Source of the DNA: Sediminibacterium sp. | Lineage (GTDB): Bacteria; Bacteroidota; Bacteroidia; Chitinophagales; Chitinophagaceae | Direction of reading: 5' to 3' | Assembly: GCA_023263235.1 (NCBI GenBank) | Contig: JALQXE010000093.1 | Location: forward strand, 1-40,767 | Length of the DNA stretch: 40,767 bases | Part shown: piece after piece, positions 1 through 9,800 of the stretch | Position numbering within the stretch: position 1 is the first letter of the stretch | How the letters are laid out: every line of letters starts with the position of its first letter | Notes under the pieces: model-generated | What the model was told of the DNA's origin: nothing | What the model saw: the letters and a program-made list of their open reading frames with translations, nothing else | Database searches by the model: none | Made by a program: the position numbers and the translations under genes

Positions 1-111
1 AAAGTTTCGAAAATAATTTATTTTTCATATTATATTTTATTTCAATTTAATACTTATTTTAAACTAAACAAAAAAATTAAATAAAAAATTGACAATTGTA
101 ATAAAAAAAGC

Positions 112-138
112 AAAAACATCAACTCCGTTGATGTTTTT
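112..138. terminator. Strong bidirectional intrinsic terminator
   Basis: A perfect 12-bp inverted repeat (112-123 with 127-138) encloses a 3-nt TCC loop. Both arms end in runs of A or T, so a U-tract is produced in either direction. It probably ends a gene lying to the left of the window, because the nearest gene on the right starts about 360 nt away. Confidence 0.7.
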
Positions 139-162
139 AAAGGGCTTTGGGTACGACCTATG

Positions 163-233
163 CGAAAAGGATGCGACCGCAGGGAGCAATCATTTAGACA
201 ACTTCGAAAAGGATGCGACCGCAGGGAGCAATC
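163..233. repeat. Two direct copies of a 29-nt G+C-rich repeat
   Basis: Identical 29-nt copies lie at 163-191 and 205-233, separated by 13 nt (period 42). The core GGATGCGACCGCAGGGAGCA is much richer in G+C than its surroundings. Each copy contains the small inverted repeat TGCG-AC-CGCA. Read on the plus strand, each copy encodes EKDATAGSN, but no credible protein contains it. It looks like a dispersed intergenic repeat and not a CRISPR: there are only two copies and the spacer is too short. Confidence 0.8.
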
Positions 234-498
234 CAATACGAAGCAAACATCCAATACTTGATTTCATCTTTCATCCTATTTAAAAACCATAAAATGATCA
301 AATGAATTACAAAAGAAATATAATATCTCAGAAAACTGGATTTTCAATTTCCTATTTAAAGAAGATTTACTAACAACTATTTGATTTTCAAAAACTTGTA
401 TCTATAATGACATATAAACACCACTTAAATGAGAAAAAATCTAGTTGTATAATCATACTTTATGACTAAATTTAAAGTAGCTAAACGATTGCTTGCTT

Positions 499-729
499 AT
501 GTTTACACTAACTGAAATAGTTAAGGATGGCATATTAGAAGTTCGCTTTTCATTGGAACATTGTGATACTAAAATATACACTATTACCAATGCACAAGGT
601 GTGGACATTTTGCAAGGCAAAATTACGGGTAATACCCAAAGAACCTGCCTATATGTTGGTGACTGCAAAAAAGGCAAATACACCTTTTCCTTAGGAGATT
701 CCGAAGTGCAAGAATTCACCATACAATAG
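499..729 (+). CDS. Small protein resembling a stand-alone T9SS C-terminal domain
   Basis: This predicted 76-residue protein starts at ATG 499; a TTG at 493 in the same frame would add two residues. It has no signal peptide. The pattern IYTITNAQGVDILQG, then a short loop, then KKGKYTFSLGD and EFTIQ, follows the beta-strand layout of type A T9SS sorting domains (I/V-x-N-x-x-G, later G-x-Y, final hydrophobic strand). Normally that domain sits at the end of a large secreted protein; here it makes up nearly the whole gene. It has two Cys close together (T-C-L and D-C-K). No Shine-Dalgarno site is visible, as is usual in Bacteroidota. It lies 48 nt upstream of rlmH on the same strand. The family assignment is by eye and the function is unknown. 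Confidence 0.55.
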   Translation: MFTLTEIVKDGILEVRFSLEHCDTKIYTITNAQGVDILQGKITGNTQRTCLYVGDCKKGKYTFSLGDSEVQEFTIQ

Positions 730-753
730 AAAATCCATTCATTAAAAATTCAG

Positions 754-761
754 TAAATTTG
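754..761 (+). promoter_or_regulatory. Possible -7 element upstream of rlmH
   Basis: TAAATTTG matches the Bacteroidota -7 consensus TAnnTTTG and lies 16 nt before the TTG start of rlmH. No clear TTTG -33 element is seen at the right spacing, so the promoter is tentative. Confidence 0.35.
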
Positions 762-777
762 ATGAAATTCAAATTAC

Positions 778-1242
778 TTGAAAATCTCTTTTGTTTCTGT
801 TGGTAAAAATCATGATGCTTATATTAGGGATGGAGTGAATCAGTTTACCAAACGCATTGCCCATTACTATTCAATAGACTGGCAGCTCATCACACCTAGT
901 AAACTTTCCGAACCCAATCAAATTAAAAAAGCAGAAGCCGCTAATATTATAAAATCGCTGGCCGTAACCGATGTTTTAATATTACTGGATGAGACTGGTA
1001 AAATGTTAAGCTCACCAGGACTAGCCAAACTCATTCAACAAAAAGCCAATCAAAGTGCACAGAAAATTGTGTTTTTAATTGGTGGGGCTTATGGTGTTGA
1101 TGAGGAAATAAAAAAAAGAGCAAACTTTACTTGGAGTCTTTCTGATCTAGTATTCCCACATATGTTGGTACGTTTAATTTTGGCCGAGCAGGTTTACCGC
1201 GCTTGTAGTATCTTGGCCAATGAAAAATACCACCACGAATAA
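778..1242 (+). CDS. rlmH: RlmH, 23S rRNA (pseudouridine1915-N3)-methyltransferase
   Basis: RlmH (SPOUT family) uses S-adenosylmethionine to methylate pseudouridine 1915 in helix 69 of 23S rRNA, in the cytoplasm on assembled ribosomes. The 154 residues match the family length (E. coli 155). Recognisable features are the N-terminal MKISFVSVGK strand, the SAM-binding glycine loop FLIGGAYG (about 99-106), the PHMLVRLILAEQVYRA helix (about 127-142) and the C-terminal YHHE tail. The start must be the TTG at 778: the nearby ATG at 762 is in another frame, and the TTG gives the conserved N-terminus. A rhomboid gene follows after 7 nt and is probably co-transcribed. Confidence 0.95.
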   Translation: MKISFVSVGKNHDAYIRDGVNQFTKRIAHYYSIDWQLITPSKLSEPNQIKKAEAANIIKSLAVTDVLILLDETGKMLSSPGLAKLIQQKANQSAQKIVFLIGGAYGVDEEIKKRANFTWSLSDLVFPHMLVRLILAEQVYRACSILANEKYHHE

Positions 1243-1249
1243 ATAAACA

Positions 1250-1900
1250 ATGAGTATAACCATTATCATAACTATTGCTACTATAGCTATTTCCTTATTA
1301 GCAATGAACAATGAAGCCCTATTAGATAAAAGTATTTTTCACCCCTACTCAATTGCTAAAGATCCTAGCCAATGGTATCGAGCCATTACCTGTGGATTCA
1401 TACATGCCGATATCCCACATTTAGCATTTAATATGCTCTCATTTTTTATGTTTGGAGATTTAGTAGAACAATATTTTGAATTCATTTTTGGGTCAAGTGG
1501 TCGTATACTTTATTTGTTATTTTATATCTCCGCATTAGTTATTTGTATTATTCCTACCTACTTTACACATTTTAAACAATATAATTATTATAGTTTGGGT
1601 GCTTCGGGTGCAGTATCTGCTATTGTATTTGCTGGAATTTTTTTACAGCCTACTATGAAAATTGGCTTTTTCGTGATACCACCAGTTATACCCGGTTTTT
1701 TATTTGGCCCCATATATTTAGGGCTAACTGTTTATCTATCAAAGAAAGGAGGAGGAAATATAAATCACAGTGCACACTTATGGGGATCACTTTATGGAAT
1801 AACCTTTTTAATTATAGCTGCAAAATTATTGGGTATCAATGGGCAGTCAGATTTACTTGGTTCTTTTATTTTTCAAGTTCGTAGCTACTTAGGAAAGTAA
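1250..1900 (+). CDS. Rhomboid family intramembrane serine protease
   Basis: This 216-residue polytopic inner-membrane protein has about six hydrophobic segments. Rhomboids cleave single-pass membrane substrates inside the bilayer with a Ser-His dyad. The nucleophile motif GASGA places Ser119, and AHLWG places the general-base His176. The second-helix motif H-x4-H-x3-N is present as His52, His57 and Asn61, as in GlpG. The substrate is unknown. The gene starts 7 nt after rlmH and ends 11 nt from the convergent end of a large T9SS surface-protein gene, with no terminator visible between them. Confidence 0.9.
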   Translation: MSITIIITIATIAISLLAMNNEALLDKSIFHPYSIAKDPSQWYRAITCGFIHADIPHLAFNMLSFFMFGDLVEQYFEFIFGSSGRILYLLFYISALVICIIPTYFTHFKQYNYYSLGASGAVSAIVFAGIFLQPTMKIGFFVIPPVIPGFLFGPIYLGLTVYLSKKGGGNINHSAHLWGSLYGITFLIIAAKLLGINGQSDLLGSFIFQVRSYLGK

Positions 1901-1911
1901 GGTACAAAAAT

Positions 1912-4900
1912 CTAACGCATTAATATAAAGGACCCCGTCTTTCGCATAGAAACGTCTTTAAAGGTAACATAGTCAATTAAATAACTATAGGCATCCATTT
2001 CTTGCTCATACCCATTATACATTCCATCCCACCCTTTTGTGATATCGTTCGTTTGAAAAACTATTTTTCCGAATCTGTTAAAAATGGTAAAGGTTTTCAA
2101 TAATTTAACACCTGCCCCGTATTCAATTTTGATTACATCATTTAAATTATCATGATTCGGTGTAAATGCCTTTGGTACAGCAACAACAATATCATTAGAA
2201 ACTTCCAACTTATAAATGTCCAAAATTTTACAACCTGTTAAAGGATCCACTATTTGTAAAGTATACTCTGTATTTCGTGAACCGTTAAATATTGGATTTG
2301 GAATATTGGGATTACTTAAATTAAAAGCTGGCATCCAAGTATACTGTGTATAATTGGGGTTTAATCGTTTAGGACTTAACAGCGTGTCTTGGTCCGCTAA
2401 AATAAATAAGGTAAAGTTTTTTGTTGGTAATGGTTCTATTACTTGAATGGTGTCACCTATTAAACCATATTCATATTTAGGGCAGTAATCATTGGTTACA
2501 TTTAATTTAACAACATACTTCCCTATCTTATTATAACTATGTGAGATTGGATTTGCCCTATAAAAAAAACTACTATCTCCAAAATTCCAAGTATAATGAA
2601 TTTTGAATTTATCAGCTGCATTTGTTTGAATAAACACATCTCCGTTGGTACATGATAATGTATTATAGCTCATATTAATTGTGGGTATCGTAAACTCAAT
2701 AATGGGGAATGCGATAGTAGGTATTGAATTACATTTACCATCATTAACAACTAAACTATAATTACCTGCCTTACCTATTCTTAATGAATCACTATTTGTA
2801 GTTGCCAAAAGAACAGCATTCATATACCATTTAAATAAACTAGCACCCTCACCCTTTATGGTAACTGAGTCCCCATTACAAATTACGGAGTCTTTAATAT
2901 TTAACGATGCAATGGGTAAAGTTGGTAAGGTTAAATTTAAAAGGTTATTATAATTATAGCTACAATTTTTAGCATCCAATACTTTCATACCCAAATTCAC
3001 GGAACCTTGCGCAATACCATAAACATAGTCTCCTTTAACCAATGTGTTTGGCTGATTAGCTAATAAACTGTATTTAAATGGAGATACGCCTCCATTAATT
3101 GTAGTTCTTATTAATAAAGAATCATTAATACATAAAAAATCCTTATCTGCTTGCAACACAACATTTGTTATGGGCTTGATTATTTCAATATTTGATACAG
3201 CGTCATCATAACAGGTACCTCCGGAAAACGCCTTAACTTTTATATTATATTTATAATTCCCACCTATGTTATTATAAAAATGCTGATATTGATTTCCAAT
3301 TTTTGCATCATTAATAGTAGTGTCTTTCCCATCCCCCCAAACAATTTGCAATACACCTACTTTACCAGGATATACCCATGAACTATCTCTGATTACAACC
3401 ACTTCATTACTGCATAAAGCGGTATCCTTTAATACTTTAAAATTCGCAATAGGATTTGATCCATTAATGGTAAAAGCTTGAGCGAGTGAATCTACACACC
3501 CGTCGGCAGTGGTTACTTTTAATTGAACTGTATAATCTCCAGCAATATTGTATAAAACCGAAGGATTGGCTTTAGTTTTCTCAATAGCAGCAAAAGTTGG
3601 ACCAGGTGATAGCGGCAAACTACCTGCGTTAAAATTCCATTGGTACGACAGGCTTCTAACAGCAGCTTTATTTTTAGTAGTGTCTTTAAAAACAGCCATT
3701 CCACCATCCAAGCAAACATTAGGTATGGTAAACCCAACCAAAGGCAAAGGGTTAACATCAATCAATTTAACCAAGGTATCACTTTTACATCCTAAACTGG
3801 ATTCCACCATTAATTTTACAGTATCCTTTCCCCAATTATTGTATATATGTTTGAAAGCAAGGCCGTTGCTGAAATTTAATTTTACTCCTCTACCCATATC
3901 CCAATTCCATTTAATTATTTTATCTAAATTGGTTGTTGAAGTATTTGTAAAGAGAATATCATTTTTTTCACAATGCACTGCCTCGTAACTAAAATTAGCA
4001 ATAGGAATTTGGGTAACATACATGATTGCCTCAACATAATTCGCAATAGATAAGGCACAGCCATTCGAGTCGATAAGGTTTTTGATCTTATAAGTTGTAA
4101 AAGAAATTGGATTTACAATAAATGAGGAATCTGCATTCTTTATATTGTTTAGAGTATCATTTTTTATTCCATTGGAATACATTAAAGTCCAAGGAGCAGT
4201 ACCAGTTAATGTAAAGGGTATTGATTTACTGGCTCCCAAACATGCCGTATCGTTGGGTTTCAAAAGTTGAATAGTAGGCAATGGATGTACATTAATGCGT
4301 ATACTATCCAATGATGTGCCACAACCAGGAACAGTAGCTTCCAAATAATACATTCCTGAATCTTGTAAACTCGAATTTGGTATCAAAGGATTATAAATGG
4401 AACTTGAAAAATTATTGGGTCCTGTCCATTTATAAATTACATTATTTAATTGTCGGGCCGCTAATTGTATATCGGAACCAATACAAGAACTAGATAATAA
4501 ATTGGGAGCCATGGCAACCTTACTATAATTAGAAAAATAACCCAATCGAGCTCCAGAAGTTGAACTCCCATTTAAAAATCCCAAATGAAACAGGCCTGAA
4601 CTATTACTTATGACTGTAGCCGCTCCATTAGGAATAAGTGTATTTAAATTGGGCAAATTTACAGTACTTATACGGGCTGCCTTCCAACCTGTTGCACCAG
4701 GGACATCAAAAAACAAACTGGCTTTAATAATACCAGTAACTCCGTTTAAACTAAAATTGTCAATATCCTCTGCTTTACAAATAAGATTTAAATAAAATAA
4801 TTCACTGGTGGAGCGAACAAAACTAACCACATTGGAACCCGTACATTTAATACTTGGTAAAGAAGTTTCTGTCACCTCTGTGCCCACTCCCGTAAATTGT

Positions 4901-5859
4901 AAAACATATACCGGTTTTGAACTCGTTAGATAAACACTATTTGCGGTGAGTAGCCCCTTATAAAACCCTCCTTTATTAATAGTAGCAGATGGGCCAGTGG
5001 ATCCATTTTCATATATTGCAGTACCATCTTCAGTTGCAAAAACAAAGTAAAAATCGGTATTGGGAAAAGTGGGTGCATTTAATGCCCCTCTTACTATAAT
5101 GAATTCTGTACCAGTATTAAAAATAGGTACAATTTGATCGCCTGCTAAATCCAAACTCACTCCAACATATACAGAATCGTCAAAAATAGTAACACAAATT
5201 GGCTTATTTGATTTTACTTCTGAGCCGCCTAAATGTGAAATAGCAAAAGTATTACTTCCAATGACTGCATAAGTTTGACCTTTATTCAAAGTAATTCTAA
5301 ATGTACCAGTGGGGTGCCCATTGCCATCAGGTTGGGTTAAAGTAATATCAATAATAGTATTATCCAGTGTGGCCACTATTACAAATCCATGAGTAGCGGG
5401 AGGTGTAATGGTATTTCGGTTATCAAATTGATTTTGTGAAGGTATAATAAAACTAGTCCCCTTTGCCGAATTACCTTTTAAAGTAAATATTTCGGGATTA
5501 AACAAATTTCCAACTTCATAATAAGCCGAAATATTCGCAGTAGAAGTAATCTTGATCCCTGTATTCACGATGGTGCCAGACGGCTTCGTTTCAATAGCAG
5601 CCAAATAAGTGGTTACATCTTTAGTAATGGTAGAATTACTGCTTAAATTAAATATAATGGGAATAAATGCTGGATTTGCAGGTTGGGAAATTGTGATTAC
5701 AGCAGGTTTATCATAACTGGTAATTCTAAAAACAATGGGTTTATTTTCATGACCTGGTGTTACTACAGGTGCGGCAAACCAAAATTCTGTATCCGTTTGA
5801 GTAAATGACTGAATGGAAATAAACAGACAAAAAATAATATAAATGAAATTTTTATTCAA
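1912..5859 (-). CDS. Giant T9SS surface protein A: IgGFc-binding-like head, PKD/Ig repeats, CHU_C sorting domain
   Basis: This 1315-residue secreted protein has a signal peptide (about 1-21, ending SFTQ). Next comes an IgGFc-binding-like region (about 22-440; TEFWFAAPVV and SNKPICVTIFDDSVYVG). PKD/Ig-like repeats follow (for example YTWNFGDSSFF). It ends in a CHU_C gliding-motility/type B sorting domain of about 85 residues (PKAFTPNHDNLNDV, IFNRFGKIVF, WDG, terminal KTGSFILMR). Such proteins cross the outer membrane by T9SS and stay on the surface or are released; adhesion is an inference. The only usable start is TTG at 5859: upstream there is an in-frame stop, and no ATG lies within the signal peptide. 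It starts 1 nt after the porP/sprF-like stop, which implies translational coupling. It is paralogous to the protein encoded at 6871-10971, most clearly over the C-terminal half. Confidence 0.85.
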   Translation of the reverse strand: MNKNFIYIIFCLFISIQSFTQTDTEFWFAAPVVTPGHENKPIVFRITSYDKPAVITISQPANPAFIPIIFNLSSNSTITKDVTTYLAAIETKPSGTIVNTGIKITSTANISAYYEVGNLFNPEIFTLKGNSAKGTSFIIPSQNQFDNRNTITPPATHGFVIVATLDNTIIDITLTQPDGNGHPTGTFRITLNKGQTYAVIGSNTFAISHLGGSEVKSNKPICVTIFDDSVYVGVSLDLAGDQIVPIFNTGTEFIIVRGALNAPTFPNTDFYFVFATEDGTAIYENGSTGPSATINKGGFYKGLLTANSVYLTSSKPVYVLQFTGVGTEVTETSLPSIKCTGSNVVSFVRSTSELFYLNLICKAEDIDNFSLNGVTGIIKASLFFDVPGATGWKAARISTVNLPNLNTLIPNGAATVISNSSGLFHLGFLNGSSTSGARLGYFSNYSKVAMAPNLLSSSCIGSDIQLAARQLNNVIYKWTGPNNFSSSIYNPLIPNSSLQDSGMYYLEATVPGCGTSLDSIRINVHPLPTIQLLKPNDTACLGASKSIPFTLTGTAPWTLMYSNGIKNDTLNNIKNADSSFIVNPISFTTYKIKNLIDSNGCALSIANYVEAIMYVTQIPIANFSYEAVHCEKNDILFTNTSTTNLDKIIKWNWDMGRGVKLNFSNGLAFKHIYNNWGKDTVKLMVESSLGCKSDTLVKLIDVNPLPLVGFTIPNVCLDGGMAVFKDTTKNKAAVRSLSYQWNFNAGSLPLSPGPTFAAIEKTKANPSVLYNIAGDYTVQLKVTTADGCVDSLAQAFTINGSNPIANFKVLKDTALCSNEVVVIRDSSWVYPGKVGVLQIVWGDGKDTTINDAKIGNQYQHFYNNIGGNYKYNIKVKAFSGGTCYDDAVSNIEIIKPITNVVLQADKDFLCINDSLLIRTTINGGVSPFKYSLLANQPNTLVKGDYVYGIAQGSVNLGMKVLDAKNCSYNYNNLLNLTLPTLPIASLNIKDSVICNGDSVTIKGEGASLFKWYMNAVLLATTNSDSLRIGKAGNYSLVVNDGKCNSIPTIAFPIIEFTIPTINMSYNTLSCTNGDVFIQTNAADKFKIHYTWNFGDSSFFYRANPISHSYNKIGKYVVKLNVTNDYCPKYEYGLIGDTIQVIEPLPTKNFTLFILADQDTLLSPKRLNPNYTQYTWMPAFNLSNPNIPNPIFNGSRNTEYTLQIVDPLTGCKILDIYKLEVSNDIVVAVPKAFTPNHDNLNDVIKIEYGAGVKLLKTFTIFNRFGKIVFQTNDITKGWDGMYNGYEQEMDAYSYLIDYVTFKDVSMRKTGSFILMR

Positions 5860-5860
5860 T

Positions 5861-6874
5861 TTAGTTGAAAATACTTTTCAAATTTTTTGAAATATTTCTA
5901 CCTAAATATGTTGACAATGTAAACTCAAGTGTTTGGGGATGTAAATTAGATTGGGTCATTTTATTATTATAAATATCATAGGTTAATCCTAATTTATATT
6001 TATTATACAACATACCAACATAAGGTACAAAAGCATCTTGTGTTCTATAAAAGCATCCCACATATAAGCGATTATTATTGTCATTATAGGTTTGTATGGG
6101 TAATCCAATGGCACCGCCCACATATATAAACTCAGCTTCTAAGCGATTTTGGTAGTTTGCGTGAACAAAAAAAGTGTTATTATCTAATATTTTTCGCTCT
6201 ACATTAACTGTGGAAATAAATTGAAAGCTTTGATTAACACTACCGTAAGTTTGGGTACTGGAGCTTCTATTAATATAATAAGTACTTCCACCAGCTTGAA
6301 TAAACATATCTGGATCAACAAAAGAATATAATAAACCACCATTGGTTGAGAATTTTGCAGGAAAATCACCTATGGTTTCTAAACTAGAACTATTAAATAA
6401 TCTTCCAGAATTATATTGGTCTCCAAATGTTAATGCAGTTCGATCAATATTTCTTGTAATTAAAGTAGAACTGATCCCTAGGGCTAAATAACTGGTTCTA
6501 TCTTTATTTAAAAACACTCTATTGGCTAAACTTAACGTAATAGCATTTGTTTTTAGCACCCCATTTAGAACTTGCTCTGAAACACCTTGTAATCCTAAGC
6601 CAAAGTTGTTAATATAATCATTATCCTCATTTTTAAATAATGCAAAATCCAACCCTACGCCAATGGTTCTAAAAGGATCTCCAACACCAGAAAACTGATT
6701 GCGATAAAAACTTTGAAATTGATTATTATCACCAAAACCAACTGCTGCAGGATTATAAAAATTGGAAGCCACAAAGCTTTGTGACATAAATGGCGTTTGA
6801 CTATAACTATTTCCAAAAACAAAAAAGGAAATAAAAAGGATCCGTATTTTAATATGTAATTTTAGTTTTATCAT
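5861..6874 (-). CDS. PorP/SprF family type IX secretion outer-membrane protein
   Basis: The 337-residue protein has a signal peptide (about 1-26, ending NSYSQ). It then has the PorP/SprF hallmark near the mature N-terminus (FMSQSFVASNFYNPAAVG), followed by alternating beta strands expected of an outer-membrane barrel. Family members partner individual T9SS substrates with CHU_C-type C-termini; in Flavobacterium johnsoniae, SprF is needed for SprB secretion. Here the gene sits between two CHU_C giants: its ATG overlaps the upstream stop by 4 nt (ATGA), and the next gene begins 1 nt after its own stop. The inference is that it handles the export or surface anchoring of both neighbours. The symbol is left blank because porP and sprF paralogues cannot be separated by eye. 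Confidence 0.88.
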   Translation of the reverse strand: MIKLKLHIKIRILFISFFVFGNSYSQTPFMSQSFVASNFYNPAAVGFGDNNQFQSFYRNQFSGVGDPFRTIGVGLDFALFKNEDNDYINNFGLGLQGVSEQVLNGVLKTNAITLSLANRVFLNKDRTSYLALGISSTLITRNIDRTALTFGDQYNSGRLFNSSSLETIGDFPAKFSTNGGLLYSFVDPDMFIQAGGSTYYINRSSSTQTYGSVNQSFQFISTVNVERKILDNNTFFVHANYQNRLEAEFIYVGGAIGLPIQTYNDNNNRLYVGCFYRTQDAFVPYVGMLYNKYKLGLTYDIYNNKMTQSNLHPQTLEFTLSTYLGRNISKNLKSIFN

Positions 6875-9800
6875 CTTAATAAAATAACGGAGCCTGTTTT
6901 TGTAATATGCTCATTTTTATATGTAATATAATCAATTATATAAGTGTAAGCGTCTGTATCCTGGTCTCTCCCATTTACCTTCCCGTCCCAACTTGCATTC
7001 ACATTATTTGATTCAAACACCAATCTCCCCCACCTATTAAATATTTTGATGTAATTAAACTGACTCAATCCTGCCCCATATTCAATTTTTAATACATCAT
7101 TTAAACCATCATTATTAGGTGTAAATGCTTTGGGTATAGCAACAACAACTTCATTTGAAACAATAATATGATAGTTATCGGCTATTTTACAATTACTAGA
7201 GGTATCGGTTCGGGTTAAAATATAATCGGTAGAACGTAATGCAGTAAATAATGGATTAGCAATATTTGGATTAGATAAATAAATTCCTGGAGACCATGCG
7301 TATTGTGTATATCCTGAGTCCATTTTAATATTAACAAGAGTTGTATCAATTCCCGATAATACAAACATGGTATAATCTGAACCAGATAAAGGGTCTACCA
7401 CTTTAATAGAATCACCTAAATAAATAGCATTGTACTTAGGACAATAGTCATGAGTATAAGCCAAACTAATTTGATACGTACCCTTTTTGATGTAATTATG
7501 GGTTAATGGATTAGTCGCAGTTGAGCTTGTACTGTCTCCAAAATTCCAAGAATAGTGTATCCCCTTTGCATTCGTAGTATTACCAATAATTTTAACAGGA
7601 GTATTTATGCATATATATTTGGTATTGGTAAATGTATATTTTGGAATTAAATACTGATATATTTGAATAGAGTCGGATAATAAAGAATTACAAAAACCGT
7701 CATATACGCGTACCTGATAAAAACCAGGTGAATTGGTCAACAATGTATCTACAATAGAAGTTGAAAATTCTTTTTTATTTAAATACCAAGTGAAATCGCT
7801 GCTTCCAGCCCCTTTTAAAACAATTGGATCCTGGTTACATATATTGGTATCTTTTGCTTGTATCGTTGCAATAGGGATATCCCTTACCTCAATGGTCTTT
7901 AAATTATCATAAGTGAAAATACATTGCTTAGCATCTTTTACTTTAACAGAAATGTCTACTTTGCCTTTACTATTTCCATTTAAAATATTTTTGTTGAACC
8001 CTGCACTTGTATTATTTACAATCCACTCATAGGTAAAATTGGGAACACCTCCACTAATATTTGGTGTGAAAGCAATAGAATCCGCAACACATAAATAATC
8101 CTTACTTGAACTTATTGAAAAATTCTGAGGGGGTGGCAAAATTGAAATGGAACTTGATTTTTCATCATAACAACTTCCTCCAGAATAAGAAGCTAGTTTA
8201 ATATCATATTTCATTTTATCGGGGTATCGAAAATTCGTATAATTGTGTTTATACACTTTATTAATGGATGGGTTTTCATCAATGGTAGTATCCAATGGAT
8301 TATTTGTATAGTCCCAATAAATGACCAATTTACCAATAACGCCAATATCTACAGTTGAAGTATTATTTAATTGAACGGGTAAATTAGAACACAGTGCTGC
8401 AGAATCAATGATATCAAAACTAGCATTAGGAATGGATCCATTTACTGTAAAGGCTAAAGTGGTGTCCGAAACACAACCATTTGCACTGGTTACCCTTTCA
8501 TTAACTAAATAATTACCGGGGTTGAGATACCTGTGTTTTGGATTTGCTACGGTACTTGTATTTGGCGATTGTGTATTATTTGGTTCACCAAAATTCCACA
8601 GGTATTTAAATCCATTGGTGCCATCTGCAATTTTTGTGGTGTCCGTAAATTCTGCAAAAGCATCTTTTAAGCAAATTTCAGGAAGGATGAAACCAACTAT
8701 AGGATTAGGATTTACTTTAATGGTCTTCACTTTATCTACAACACAGCCATTGGCGGTTTGTAACGTTAAATGAACATTATATGTTACAGCAGAATCGTAA
8801 GTATGATGAACAGGACTATTGTCAGATAAGCTATCCACTTTACTGTCTCCATAATCCCAGATCCATTTTGAAATAGTAGTCCCCATTTTTGCAAATGAAC
8901 TATCCGTAAAAAGTATGTCCTTCCCAACACACTTTAAATTTTGTACTATAAAATTATCTATTGGAGTACTATCAACTTTTACTTCAGAGGTAATTACATC
9001 GCTTAAACAACCAATATCAGTGATAACAAAATATTTAATGGGAATGGTTCCTGCGGTATCCATTTTGAGCGTATAATTTTTTGCATTCACAATAGCAGCA
9101 TTACCTACTTTCCAATTATAAGCTATTAATTTCCTATCATCGGGACCAACATAAGTAGTATCATTTAAAAACAAACTATCTCCTAAACAATTGGCAGTTT
9201 TTAATGTAAAACCAGCTACAGGTGGTGGATAAACCACTAAATCAAAATCAATAATCTGCTCACCACTACAACCATCACCAGTTGGATTATATACTTTTAA
9301 TTGAATTGTATACGTACCTATACTATCATAGGTCAAATTTTGATCTAATGTATACCTGTATATTGTTCTCCCATTCACTACATAAGTTGAATCATAGGTA
9401 GGTGCATAATTGGGAGGAATATTTGGATATTTTGGAATATTCCACACTAAGGATAAAGGCTGATATGGTAACGTAATAGAAGCTTTAAAAGGAGTTCCGC
9501 GGCAAGTAGCTGGCAACTTAACGGTTGCATATTCATTATTTACAGTAAGTTTTTGATATAAGTCTATTACATTGGTTCCTGCATTGTATCCATAGGTTTC
9601 AACGCTTCCATAACCATATGCAATAGCATTAAAGCCGGAATCTGAAACAATGGTGTGTGAACCCGAACGTAAATTAACTTGGTAATAAACAAAATTTGGG
9701 TCCCCAGGATGTACAATAGCATTAGTGGGTGTAACACCATCAACTTTTAAGGAAGTTGATGATGATTTTGGTAAAACAATATTTACATAATGTAATGTAT

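Larger units (their letters stand above)
1..498. other. Non-coding intergenic stretch
   Basis: This A/T-rich stretch has no convincing gene. It holds a strong terminator-like hairpin at 112-138 and two copies of a G+C-rich repeat at 163-191 and 205-233. The short open frames across 54-283 on both strands exist only because the repeat copies lack stop codons. From about 255 to 465 I see no further structure. A TAAATTTA box at 467-474 is one base off the Bacteroidota -7 element TAnnTTTG and could serve the small gene at 499. Confidence 0.7.

Noticed and set aside
163..233. CRISPR-like direct repeats
   Set aside because: There are only two copies with a 13-nt gap, and no cas genes are in the window.
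54..283. Short open frames on both strands across the repeat pair
   Set aside because: They are open only because the repeats have no stops; there is no start context, no family match and low-complexity composition.
453..722. 89-codon minus-strand frame over the small T9SS-like gene
   Set aside because: It is the shadow of the plus-strand gene at 499-729 and has no family resemblance.
762..778. ATG at 762 as the rlmH start
   Set aside because: It is out of frame with the conserved RlmH sequence; the TTG at 778 gives the family N-terminus.
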